64,000 nucleotides of DNA from Myxococcales bacterium. GTDB lineage: Bacteria > Myxococcota_A > Polyangia > Polyangiales > Polyangiaceae. This document shows, piece by piece, positions 51,496 to 59,321 of this stretch (the stretch's first letter is position 1; each line of letters opens with the position of its first letter). Where the stretch lies: assembly GCA_004193285.1 (NCBI GenBank), contig SECP01000033.1, forward strand, positions 34,073 through 98,072, read 5' to 3'. A program made the translations under genes and the position numbers. The notes under the pieces are model-generated. The model had not been told where the DNA came from and made no database searches. It was given only the letters and a program-made list of their open reading frames with translations.

Positions 51496-53784
51496 ATGCT
51501 GGGTTTCGTGCCGCTTTCGGACGCTACCCAGAGCGTAGCGCTGCTCGGGCCTACCAATACCGGCAAGACCCACCGCGCCGTGGAGCGCATGCTCGAGCAC
51601 GAGACCGGGATGATTGGCCTCCCCCTGCGCCTCCTGGCGCGGGAGGTCTACGACCGCATCAGCGCGCGGCTGGGGGAGGACCGAGTCGCACTCGTCACCG
51701 GCGAGGAGAAGCGCGTCCCGCGCCGGCCGAGCTATTGGGTTTGCACGACGGAGGCGATGCCGCTCACCCAAGAGGTGGACTTCGTTGCGGTCGACGAGGT
51801 CCAGCTCGCCACCCACGAGGAGCGCGGCCACGTGTTCACGGACCGCCTCCTGCATGCGCGGGGCAAGGTGGAGAGCTGGTTCATGGGCTCGGGGGCGATG
51901 CGACCCTTGATGGAGCGCTTGGTACCCGCCGCCAAGCACCAGGAGCACCCGCGGCTGTCACGCCTCTCGTTCGCGGGCAGCAGCAAGCTGCAGAAGCTAC
52001 CGCCACGAAGCGCGGTCGTCGCGTTCTCCGTCCCGGAGCTGTACCAGCTGGCAGGCAGGCTGCGGGCCCTGCGCGGGGGCGCGGCGGTGGTGCTCGGCGC
52101 GCTCTCCCCTCGCGCTCGGAACGCGCAAGTGGCCATGTTCCAAGCCGGAGAGGTGGACTACCTGGTAGCGACGGACGCCATCGGCATGGGCCTCAATTTG
52201 GACGTCTCCCACGTCGCGTTCGCGTCCCTGCGCAAGTTCGATGGCCAGCACGCGCGCGCGCTCACGGATCCCGAGCTGTCGCAAATCGCTGGGCGCGCCG
52301 GTCGTTACCTGCGCGATGGCAGCTTCGGCACGCTCGCCCCGATCGAGCTGCCGCACGAGGTGGCCGAGCGCATCGAGCAGCATTACATCGAGCCGATCAA
52401 GCGGGTTCGCTACCGCAATAGCACCCTGGACTTCGCTTCCACGGAAGCCCTGCTCAGCGCGCTGGAAGCGCCGCCGCCCGCCTCCCACCTCGCCCCCGTC
52501 GCGAGCGCTTTGGATCTGGCGTCGTTGCGCGCACTGCTCGCGGACCCACAGATCGCCCCGCTGGCGCGACGAGGCGACGCGCTCGAGCTGTTGTGGCGCG
52601 TCTGCGAGGTGCCGGATTTTCGGCACATCTTGTTCGAGGTACACGTGCAGCTGCTCCACGAGCTGTACTTGGCGCTGAGCGAGGGTCCGCTGACGGACGA
52701 CTTCATGGCCCGCCAAACGCGGGACTTTCACGACCACGCCGGCGACGTAGACGCTTTGCTCGCCAGGACGGCGCGCCTTCGCACGTGGGCGTTCGTGGCG
52801 CATCGCGCCGGCTGGGTGAAGAACGCCGAGCACTGGCGCGAAAAGCTCGCCGAGCTGGAGGACGGCCTGAGCGACGCCCTCCACACCGGGCTGGTCGAGA
52901 GCTTCGTCGAGCGCCGCTCGCGGGCCCGGCCTTCGCCCAAGCACAAGCTGCAGCCGCCGGCGCGCGCCGAGGCCGAGCCGAGCATCGATCCGCACCACCC
53001 GTTCGCCCGACTCGTGCACCTGCGCGCTCGCGCTCATGAGCCCGTCCCCGAGCCCGAAGCTCCCTCCACCTGGGAGGAGCTGGTAGACGCCCCTCACGAG
53101 CGCTTCACGCTCAAGGACACCGGCATCATCTGCGTCGGCTCGCTCGAGCTCGCTCGACTCTCGCGCGGGCCATCGCTCACCCAGCCGGAGATTCGCCTCC
53201 TGGATTTGGGAGACCTGCCGGCCGGCGTCCGGAGCCAACTGCAGCGGCGCCTCCTCGCCTTCGCGCGTGACGTTGCCGGCCGGCTCCTCCACGCCCTGGA
53301 GCCCCTGCGCCAGCCGGGCCGGGCTCCGCTGCGCGCCATCGCTTACCAGCTGGAGCAAGGGCTCGGAAGCGCACGCCGGCATGCGCTCGCGTCCAGCCTG
53401 AGCGCCCTGACGGACGAGGACCGCCGCGCTCTCAACGCCACTGCCCTCGAGCCGGGGCGCTTGGCGGTGTACTTGCCGGAGCTGCTCACGCCCAGCGCTC
53501 TGGGCCTCAGATTGATCCTCGTGCGCGCCTTCGAGCAGTCAACCAAGCTGCCCCCCGTCGGACGCGCCACGTTCGACCCCCAGCACCTCTCCGAGCAGAC
53601 GTGGCTCGCTCTCGGCTACGTGGTCCTCGGCCGTCGCGCGTTCCGATTGGACCTCGCGGAGCGCGTGGCGGCGCTCTTCGCCCAGGGCGCTCCGGAGAAT
53701 CAGGCGCTTCAGTGCCTCTCTTTGCCGAAACGAGATTGGCCGGACGCCAGCCGTACGTTCAAGACCGCGCTGGAGGAGAAGTGA
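51496..53784 (+). CDS. Suv3-like DExH-box RNA helicase
   Basis: A 762-residue helicase of the Suv3 branch, related to the mitochondrial RNA-degradosome helicase. Motifs: Walker A LLGPTNTGKTHRA near residue 16, VAVDEVQLA (DEVQ, Walker B), SFAGSSKLQKL, VATDAIGMGLNLDVSHVAF (motif V) and LSQIAGRAGRYL (motif VI). A second half (residues about 330-760) has helical scaffolding and an extra C-terminal domain of 200-250 residues (LDLASLRALLADPQIAPLARR ... ) not recognised. ATG 51496. In bacteria such proteins probably act in RNA processing or degradation. Confidence 0.85.
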   Translation: MLGFVPLSDATQSVALLGPTNTGKTHRAVERMLEHETGMIGLPLRLLAREVYDRISARLGEDRVALVTGEEKRVPRRPSYWVCTTEAMPLTQEVDFVAVDEVQLATHEERGHVFTDRLLHARGKVESWFMGSGAMRPLMERLVPAAKHQEHPRLSRLSFAGSSKLQKLPPRSAVVAFSVPELYQLAGRLRALRGGAAVVLGALSPRARNAQVAMFQAGEVDYLVATDAIGMGLNLDVSHVAFASLRKFDGQHARALTDPELSQIAGRAGRYLRDGSFGTLAPIELPHEVAERIEQHYIEPIKRVRYRNSTLDFASTEALLSALEAPPPASHLAPVASALDLASLRALLADPQIAPLARRGDALELLWRVCEVPDFRHILFEVHVQLLHELYLALSEGPLTDDFMARQTRDFHDHAGDVDALLARTARLRTWAFVAHRAGWVKNAEHWREKLAELEDGLSDALHTGLVESFVERRSRARPSPKHKLQPPARAEAEPSIDPHHPFARLVHLRARAHEPVPEPEAPSTWEELVDAPHERFTLKDTGIICVGSLELARLSRGPSLTQPEIRLLDLGDLPAGVRSQLQRRLLAFARDVAGRLLHALEPLRQPGRAPLRAIAYQLEQGLGSARRHALASSLSALTDEDRRALNATALEPGRLAVYLPELLTPSALGLRLILVRAFEQSTKLPPVGRATFDPQHLSEQTWLALGYVVLGRRAFRLDLAERVAALFAQGAPENQALQCLSLPKRDWPDASRTFKTALEEK

Positions 53785-53794
53785 ACCGCTCGCC

Positions 53795-54094
53795 TCATTG
53801 GTAGCGCCAGCGGCGGCGTGTCCCGCCCGAAACGAGATGCACCAGCGCAACGAAGAGCGACGCGCCGATGATGGACCACAGGATCGGGAACGCGCGGCCC
53901 TCCACGGATACCATGAGGAGCTCCGGCAGGTGCAGGTAGCCGGCGATGAAGGTACCTAGCAGCGCGCCCACGAAGCCGACCGCGATGGAGACGAAGAAGC
54001 CTCCGCCGGTGCCACCACCGATGGCTCGGCCGATCGCGCCGCAAATGCCCGCGATCACCAGGAGGATGAGCAGGCCAGTGAGGGTGATAGTCAT
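53795..54094 (-). CDS. GlsB/YeaQ/YmgE-family membrane protein
   Basis: A 99-residue protein with three hydrophobic segments (ITLTGLLILLVIAGICG; GGFFVSIAVGFVGALLGTFIAGYL; ILWSIIGASLFVALVHLV) and the Gly-rich GRAIGGGTGGG linker of this family, linked to general envelope stress. ATG 54092-54094 is chosen over a 7-codon longer start. It ends 10 bases from the convergent RNA helicase gene. Confidence 0.85.
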   Translation of the reverse strand: MTITLTGLLILLVIAGICGAIGRAIGGGTGGGFFVSIAVGFVGALLGTFIAGYLHLPELLMVSVEGRAFPILWSIIGASLFVALVHLVSGGTRRRWRYQ

Positions 54095-54178
54095 GCCCCG
54101 GTTGGTGCAAACCACGCGCCAGCGCTTTTTATAGCCGGAAATACGCAGCGAAGGTGTTTGGCCCGCGCGCGAGCCGAG

Positions 54179-54877
54179 TCAGGATGCCTCAGCGGGCGGA
54201 ACTTCCTCACCTGGTAGCACCCGCGGGTAGAACCAGCCGGAAACCGCGCTCACCCATCCCGCTCCGGCCAACATGCCGCCAATGACGTCCGACGGAAAGT
54301 GCACGCCGAAGTAGACGCGAGACGCGGAGACGCCCAAGACCACCGCGGCCGCGAAACAGGCAAGGAAAGCCAGCCCAATGCCGCGGGCGCCCGCGACTTT
54401 GGCAATCACTACCAGCGCGAACAGCACGGTGGTGGACGCGAGGGCGTGCCCGCTCGGAAACGAGAACGAGGACGGAGTGTGGATGAGGTACAGCTCGGCT
54501 GCGCCAGGTCGAGCGCGCGCGAACCCCAGCTTGAGCAGCGCGTTCAAGGCCAGCGTCCCCATGCCGACCGTGCACAAGAACACGGCCTCACGAGGGCGCC
54601 GGAGGGCGAGGAGCAGCGCGGCGCTGAGCACGACCAGCACCAAGAGCGACTCCCCCTCCCCGAAGCGCGTGAGCGTGAGCATGAGCGCGTCCCAATGGCC
54701 TCGCAGCCCGGCCACCGCCTGCGCGACCGCCGTGTCGAACGGTCCCAGCTGGAGCTCTCGCATCTCGTCCGCCCAATGAGCGAAAAAGAACGACGAGCCG
54801 AGCGCCAGCGGCAAGCTCCAGCGGTGCCGTGAAGCGAAGCGCAACAGCGGGCCGGACCAGGTCGGGGGAGTGCGCAC
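54179..54877 (-). CDS. PAP2-family (type 2) membrane phosphatase
   Basis: A 232-residue lipid phosphatase. Six hydrophobic segments and the three acid-phosphatase motifs are present: KLGFARARP (motif 1), PSGHALASTTVL (motif 2), SRVYFGVHFPSDV (motif 3). Likely substrate is undecaprenyl pyrophosphate or phosphatidate; the sequence cannot tell. Start is GTG 54875-54877. The gap to the next gene holds only short inverted sequence. Confidence 0.87.
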   Translation of the reverse strand: MRTPPTWSGPLLRFASRHRWSLPLALGSSFFFAHWADEMRELQLGPFDTAVAQAVAGLRGHWDALMLTLTRFGEGESLLVLVVLSAALLLALRRPREAVFLCTVGMGTLALNALLKLGFARARPGAAELYLIHTPSSFSFPSGHALASTTVLFALVVIAKVAGARGIGLAFLACFAAAVVLGVSASRVYFGVHFPSDVIGGMLAGAGWVSAVSGWFYPRVLPGEEVPPAEAS

Positions 54878-54964
54878 CCCAGCGGTCTAGCAAATGCTGC
54901 ACCGTCCGCGAGAAGGCCCCGGTCCGCGGGCCCTCCGGTCCGTCGCTCGAGCCTGGCGCGGCGG

Positions 54965-56596
54965 CTAAGCCGCGGCGCTGGAAGCGTCAGTTTGCACGTG
55001 GAGCGTCCGAGTCGGGAACGCGATGCGGGTGCCCGATTTCTCCACGATTTGCAGAAACTCCAGCAAGACGTCCTGGCGAATGAGGGTGAACTCCTCCGCG
55101 TCCCGGGTCGCGAAGAAGCACACGATTTCCACGTTCAAAGAGTACGGCGCCAGCTCGATGAAGCGCACGCTCGTACCCTCCGGGTGGATTTTGGGGTGCT
55201 CGCGCAGCGACCGCTCGATTTCGGCTAGCACCTGCCGCATCTGGTCGGCGGTCGTCGCGTACTCCAGCCCGAGGATGCACGCCAGGCGCAGGCGGTCCCG
55301 CGCCGCGAACGTCTCCAGCCGCATCTCCGCCAGCTTGCCGTTGGGAATGGAGACGACGGTGCGGTCCGGCGTGCGGATGCGCGTCGAGCGGAGCCCGAGC
55401 GACTCGACGGTACCGGTCAAGTCCTCCACCCGTACGAAGTCCCCTTCGCGGAAGGGTTGGTCGATGCCCAGCGAGAACGCGCCGAACAAGTTCTCGACCG
55501 TCTTCTGAGAAGCGAGCGCGAGCGCCAGGCCGCCGATTCCGAGGCCCGCGATCAGGCTCGTCACCGGATACCCGAGCGCCGAGATGAGCAGCAGGATTGC
55601 CGCCACCGCGACCACGGCCTTACCCATGCGGCGCGCGAGCGGGATGAGCGCCCGCGAGCTCGGGTGCTCGAACGAGAACTCGGAGCTCCACGAGAGCTCC
55701 GCCACGACATCGACCAGACGCCAGAAGGCCCAGAGCACGTTCGCGAGCAGCAGGGCCCGCAGCACCTGGTGCACGAAACGCTCCGCGGGCTCGTACAGCA
55801 GCAGTTGCGGCAGCAAGGCGCGCATGAAGCCGACCGTGAACGCGAGCGCCACGGGGCCGCGGCTCCGGGCCAGGATGCGGTCGTCCCAGATCGTCACCGT
55901 GCGCTTGGCGGCGCGGCCGAGCACGCTGCGCACGAGCGCGCCGGTGAGCATGCCGAGGGCGCTGCCGACGACGGCCAGCAGCGCGAGGCCCGCCCACTGC
56001 CACCACAGCAAGTCGCGCGGACCGGTTTGCAGTAGCGGCCCCGGCAGGTGCTGCCGCAGCCAGCGATCCGGCAGCGCCTGGTACCAATCGTCGATGCGCG
56101 CCACCGTCGAGAGGGAGAAGACCCAGCCCGAGCTGCCCGAGCGCCGCGCGAGCCGCACGGGCTCACTGACGTCGCCTGCGACGCGCACCGTCCCGATCTG
56201 CTCGTAGCGCGCGGGCAGCCCGTCGTTCAACGTGCCCGCGTCCTGGTCGGACACCTTGTCGAGATCCAGGACGACGTGGCGGTCCAAGACGGCGCGAAGG
56301 CGCTGCGCGAGCGCGGCGCGCTCCTCCTCACGGGCGCGCGGCACCTCCACGAAGGCCCCCGCATCCGCGTACCGCCCGAGGCGAGTCAACTCGATGAACT
56401 TTTGCAGCGCAGCGCGCGGCGAGCCGGGCGGCGGCTCGGCTTCCAGTGGCTCCTCTGCGCTGCCGGGGGCGGCGGCGGGAGCGCTCGCGGTTGGAGATCC
56501 GGGTGCGGCTTGCGCGGTCGCCGCGACCGCGAAAACGACAGGAATCAGCAGCGCAGCCAGCGCGCGGAGCGAGGCGCGGCATCGAGGGCGAAGCAT
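54965..56596 (-). CDS. MscS-family mechanosensitive channel with periplasmic N-terminal extension
   Basis: A 543-residue protein. Signal peptide (residues 1-30), an exported domain of about 160 residues (PRAALQKFIELTRLGRYADA), several membrane helices, and the MscS core: the pore helix VTSLIAGLGIGGLALALASQ, followed by the beta domain DFVRVEDLTGTVESLGLRS, VSIPNGKLAEM. The pore region Gly-Ala pattern is conserved. ATG 56594-56596. The extension is typical of larger bacterial MscS homologues. It relieves hypo-osmotic stress. Confidence 0.9.
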   Translation of the reverse strand: MLRPRCRASLRALAALLIPVVFAVAATAQAAPGSPTASAPAAAPGSAEEPLEAEPPPGSPRAALQKFIELTRLGRYADAGAFVEVPRAREEERAALAQRLRAVLDRHVVLDLDKVSDQDAGTLNDGLPARYEQIGTVRVAGDVSEPVRLARRSGSSGWVFSLSTVARIDDWYQALPDRWLRQHLPGPLLQTGPRDLLWWQWAGLALLAVVGSALGMLTGALVRSVLGRAAKRTVTIWDDRILARSRGPVALAFTVGFMRALLPQLLLYEPAERFVHQVLRALLLANVLWAFWRLVDVVAELSWSSEFSFEHPSSRALIPLARRMGKAVVAVAAILLLISALGYPVTSLIAGLGIGGLALALASQKTVENLFGAFSLGIDQPFREGDFVRVEDLTGTVESLGLRSTRIRTPDRTVVSIPNGKLAEMRLETFAARDRLRLACILGLEYATTADQMRQVLAEIERSLREHPKIHPEGTSVRFIELAPYSLNVEIVCFFATRDAEEFTLIRQDVLLEFLQIVEKSGTRIAFPTRTLHVQTDASSAAA

Positions 56597-56656
56597 CGGG
56601 CTTCGTTACCACCGCGCCTCGGCGGATTGGCAAGCATGTTGCTAGGGGCCCTGGGC

Positions 56657-57157
56657 ATGCCGGAAAAAACCACTGTCGATCGGGCCAAGCGCGACCGCGC
56701 CGAAGGCAAGGCCGCGTCCACACAGGCCGGTGAGTTCATCCGCGAGGAGATGCATCACATTCGCGAAGGCAAGCACGGCGCTCGCAACGCCAAGCAAGCG
56801 ATCGCGATCGGGCTCTCCAAAGCGCGGCGCGCGGGCTTCGATGCGAAGCCGAGCCCCACCGCCAGCAAAGCCGTGCGCCGCAAAGCGAACCAGGAGAGCG
56901 AGCACGCGAACCGGAAGCCGAACCCGCGGCGGGCGCGCGCCGCAGAGCGCGCGCTCGAAAAGGAGCCGCAGGCAGCGGCGTCCCCGGCCGCGCTGTCACG
57001 GCATGCCAAGGCGTCGGCGGAGAGTCGTCGCAAGCGGGGCGGCCCCACCTCACCCCGCGCGGTCGCTCAACGTGCCGCAAAGACTCGGAAGAAGAGCGCG
57101 TCACCGCGCGCGCGCGCCAAGCCCTCCTCGAAGCGAGCACCCCGCAAGGCGGCCTGA
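56657..57157 (+). CDS. Histone H1-like Lys/Ala-rich protein (DUF6496-type N-terminus)
   Basis: A 166-residue basic protein. The N-terminal part has GEFIREEMHHIREGKHGARNA and AKQAIAIGLSKARRAG, the DUF6496 block, then a long Lys/Arg/Ala/Ser/Pro-rich tail (SPRARAKPSSKRAPRKAA) like histone H1 or AlgP tails. This suggests a nucleoid-associated protein. ATG 56657 has AGGGG about 7 bases upstream, better than the earlier ATG 56636. It is divergent from the MscS gene. Confidence 0.72.
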   Translation: MPEKTTVDRAKRDRAEGKAASTQAGEFIREEMHHIREGKHGARNAKQAIAIGLSKARRAGFDAKPSPTASKAVRRKANQESEHANRKPNPRRARAAERALEKEPQAAASPAALSRHAKASAESRRKRGGPTSPRAVAQRAAKTRKKSASPRARAKPSSKRAPRKAA

Positions 57158-57233
57158 GGGCGAGCTGACGCTAGCCAGCGCGGGCCTCGCACCTGCCGCC
57201 TCCTTTCTGGCGCATTTGCTGCAGAGCCCTGTG

Positions 57234-57269
57234 TGCCCCGCCCGGCGCGCCGCGGCGCCGGGCGGGGCA
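57234..57269. terminator. 15-bp perfect GC-rich hairpin
   Basis: Arms 57234-57248 (TGCCCCGCCCGGCGC) and 57255-57269 (GCGCCGGGCGGGGCA) are perfect complements around a 6-base loop. It lies after the histone-like gene and 28 bases before the Kazal-type gene, so it could end the first transcript or be a 5' leader of the second. No T-run follows. Confidence 0.5.
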
Positions 57270-57297
57270 TCGGGAAGATAGAGAACGAGGAGGATAC

Positions 57298-58032
57298 ATG
57301 CTCGCAAAAAATCTGTTCGGGTGGTCAGCGCTCGTGGCGCTGATTGGTAGCGGTGTCGCTGCTTGCAGCGGGGCAGACGTGCCCGGCGACGCTGACTCTC
57401 AGGAGACGCTCGGGACGCGATCCGAAGAGCTACGAGGACGGCGCTGCGGAGGGCCCAAAGGCTTGTCCTGCAGCGAAGGTGACTACTGCAGCGGCCGTGT
57501 GGGGCACTGTCCTGATGACCGCCATACCGGGCGCTGCGTCGATAGGCCGGAAGCGTGCACCAAGATCTACGCTCCGGTGTGCGGCTGCGACGGCGTAACC
57601 TATGGCAACGCGTGCACGGCCGCGGCGGCGGGGGTGAGCGTCGCGAGCAACGGCGCGTGCGAAGAGGCGCCCGCCTTCTGTGGCGGCATCGCTGGGATTC
57701 CCTGCGCAGAGGGCGAGACGTGCGTGGACGACCCGAGCGACGACTGCGACCCGAAGAATGGCGGCGCTGATTGCGGAGGCATCTGCGTGGCGGCTCCGGA
57801 GGAGCCTCCCGCATTCTGTGGCGGCATCGCGGGCATTCCTTGTCCGAAGGGCCAGACGTGCGTGGACGACCCCAGCGACGATTGCGACCCCGCGAGCGGC
57901 GGCGCCGACTGCGGCGGAATTTGTTCGAACGAAGGCGAGGCGTGCGGTGACGTGACCTGCGGTCCCGGTACTGTATGCTGTAACCCACTCCGCGGCATTT
58001 GTACGAAGCCGGGGATGGTCTGTATCCAATAG
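57298..58032 (+). CDS. Kazal-type and Cys-rich-repeat lipoprotein
   Basis: A 244-residue lipoprotein: lipobox signal (LIGSGVAACSGAD), then a Cys-rich segment, a Kazal protease-inhibitor domain (IYAPVCGCDGVTYGNAC ... NGAC), and two near-identical repeats of about 36 residues with FCGGIAGIPC, TCVDDPSDDCDP, GGADCGGIC and spacing C-x7-C-x5-C-x7-C-x8-C-x3-C, then a short Cys tail. A good ribosome site GAGGAGG (57287-57293) precedes ATG 57298. It may inhibit serine proteases at the surface, protecting against own or prey enzymes. Confidence 0.82.
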   Translation: MLAKNLFGWSALVALIGSGVAACSGADVPGDADSQETLGTRSEELRGRRCGGPKGLSCSEGDYCSGRVGHCPDDRHTGRCVDRPEACTKIYAPVCGCDGVTYGNACTAAAAGVSVASNGACEEAPAFCGGIAGIPCAEGETCVDDPSDDCDPKNGGADCGGICVAAPEEPPAFCGGIAGIPCPKGQTCVDDPSDDCDPASGGADCGGICSNEGEACGDVTCGPGTVCCNPLRGICTKPGMVCIQ

Positions 58033-58064
58033 GCCCAGTGAGACCGAAGACCTAGCGTGAGCTT

Positions 58065-58101
58065 CTGCGAGGTGGGCTGCAAATTGGCAGCCCCCTCGCA
58101 G
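58065..58101. terminator. 15-bp hairpin with one bulge between Kazal and UspA genes
   Basis: Left arm 58065-58080 (CTGCGAGGTGGGCTGC) pairs with right arm 58087-58101 (GCAGCCCCCTCGCAG) with a single bulged T (58073); loop AAATTG. TTTC follows on the plus strand, so it resembles an intrinsic terminator of the Kazal gene; the UspA ribosome site AAGGAGA begins soon after at 58106. Confidence 0.6.
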
Positions 58102-58116
58102 TTTCAAGGAGAACCG

Positions 58117-58992
58117 ATGCGTGTATTGATTGCGTCTGATTTGAGCGAGGCGTCGGACGAAGCCTTGAAGCAAGGGTTCGAGATGGCGGCAGGAGGCCCG
58201 GTCGCCCTCTGCCACGTCATGCCGGACCTAGGGACTCACGCGTTCCTCGCCCAAGACTACGAAGCGGATGTGACTCGCCAAGTTTCGCTCCAGCCGCGCG
58301 TGGTGGAGGCGCTGCGCGGGCAGCTAGCGCGGCTACACCCGGACGCGCCAGAGCCCGAGGTTTTCATCGAGACCGGCTCGGCCTACGACCAAATTCTGCA
58401 CCGCGCAGAGGCGTGGGGCGCGGAGCTGATCGCGCTCGGAACCCACGGCCGCGCCGGGCTGAAGCGGTGGCTGCTGGGCAGCGTCGCCGATCAGGTCGTG
58501 CGCGCGGCGCACTGTCAGGTTCTGGTCGCTCGCCCCTCGCCGCCCGGTGCGGTGCTGGCGGCGACGGATCTGTCGGAGCCGGGCTTGCCGGCGATCGAGG
58601 CCGCCGCTCGGCAGGCCGCGCGCCTGCACGGAAAATTGGTCGTGATGCACGCAATGGAGCTGCCGCGCGAGGGCGACGCGGCGATGGGTCTGCTCGGCGC
58701 TCTGCCGGCTCTGGATCCACCGGACGTGCGCAGCCAAAAGCGGGCACTAGCGAGCCAGATCGTGAACAGCGCGCTCTCGCAGCTCGGCGCCAAGGGTGAA
58801 ATCGTGATCGCGGAGGACGACGCGGTGGAGGAAACGCTGCAACTCGCCAGCTCGCTGCCGGCTCGGCTCGTCGTCGTCGGCACGCATGGCCGCACGGGGC
58901 TGGCGCGGGTGGTGCTCGGCAGCCGCAGCTCGCGCATCCTGGAGAAGGCGCCCTGCTCGGTGCTCGTCACTCGCCCCAGCCAGCAGGCCTGA
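58117..58992 (+). CDS. Tandem UspA-domain universal stress protein
   Basis: A 291-residue protein with two Usp domains: residues about 1-145 and 150-291. Each has the ATP-binding pattern GTHG-x9-GS: GTHGRAGLKRWLLGS and GTHGRTGLARVVLGS, so both may bind ATP. ATG 58117 has AAGGAGA 6 bases upstream; the longer frame from 58057 would run through the hairpin. Function is general stress survival, probably under energy or oxidative stress. Confidence 0.92.
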   Translation: MRVLIASDLSEASDEALKQGFEMAAGGPVALCHVMPDLGTHAFLAQDYEADVTRQVSLQPRVVEALRGQLARLHPDAPEPEVFIETGSAYDQILHRAEAWGAELIALGTHGRAGLKRWLLGSVADQVVRAAHCQVLVARPSPPGAVLAATDLSEPGLPAIEAAARQAARLHGKLVVMHAMELPREGDAAMGLLGALPALDPPDVRSQKRALASQIVNSALSQLGAKGEIVIAEDDAVEETLQLASSLPARLVVVGTHGRTGLARVVLGSRSSRILEKAPCSVLVTRPSQQA

Positions 58993-59040
58993 CGGCTTCG
59001 CCCGGCTTGCCGGGCATGTGACTTGCAACCCAAAATCTTC

Positions 59041-59196
59041 ATGCCAAGCGTCGATCCAGCGCGCGCGACGACGGATCACGCGAACGCGCCGGATCCCAAG
59101 CCGGCCAAAGGTGTGAAAATTGCGGTGGGCTTGGCGGTCGCGCTGCTCGCGCTGGTCGTGCTCGCCCTTTGGGCAATGGTGCGCGCGCTGAGCTGA
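59041..59196 (+). CDS. Small single-membrane-segment protein, 51 residues
   Basis: A 51-residue frame with ATG 59041 and TGA 59194-59196. It has a polar N-terminus (about 25 residues), then a single transmembrane helix (IAVGLAVALLALVVLALWAM) and a short basic end. It is about 50 bases downstream of the UspA gene on the same strand. No clear ribosome site is visible. The protein-like composition and the membrane helix support it, but it could be chance. Confidence 0.45.
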   Translation: MPSVDPARATTDHANAPDPKPAKGVKIAVGLAVALLALVVLALWAMVRALS

Positions 59197-59321
59197 GCGA
59201 GGCGGCCGCCCTCAGTCGAGACTTAGCGCCCCGAGTCGAGGAGACCCACCTGCGCCGATTCGACGCGTTTTTCCCGGCAACGTGACGCCGGCATGCGTTT
59301 CGCAACCTGGGCGTCATCCGC

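Noticed and set aside
50515..51948. Long N-terminal extension of the glutaredoxin fusion
   Set aside because: The extra 171 codons lie antisense to the RNA helicase start and have no family pattern; ATG at 51433-51435 begins the glutaredoxin domain.
59000..59015. GCCCGGC/GCCGGGC hairpin after the UspA gene
   Set aside because: The stem is only 7 bp with a 2-base loop and no T-run follows; too weak to call a terminator in such GC-rich DNA.
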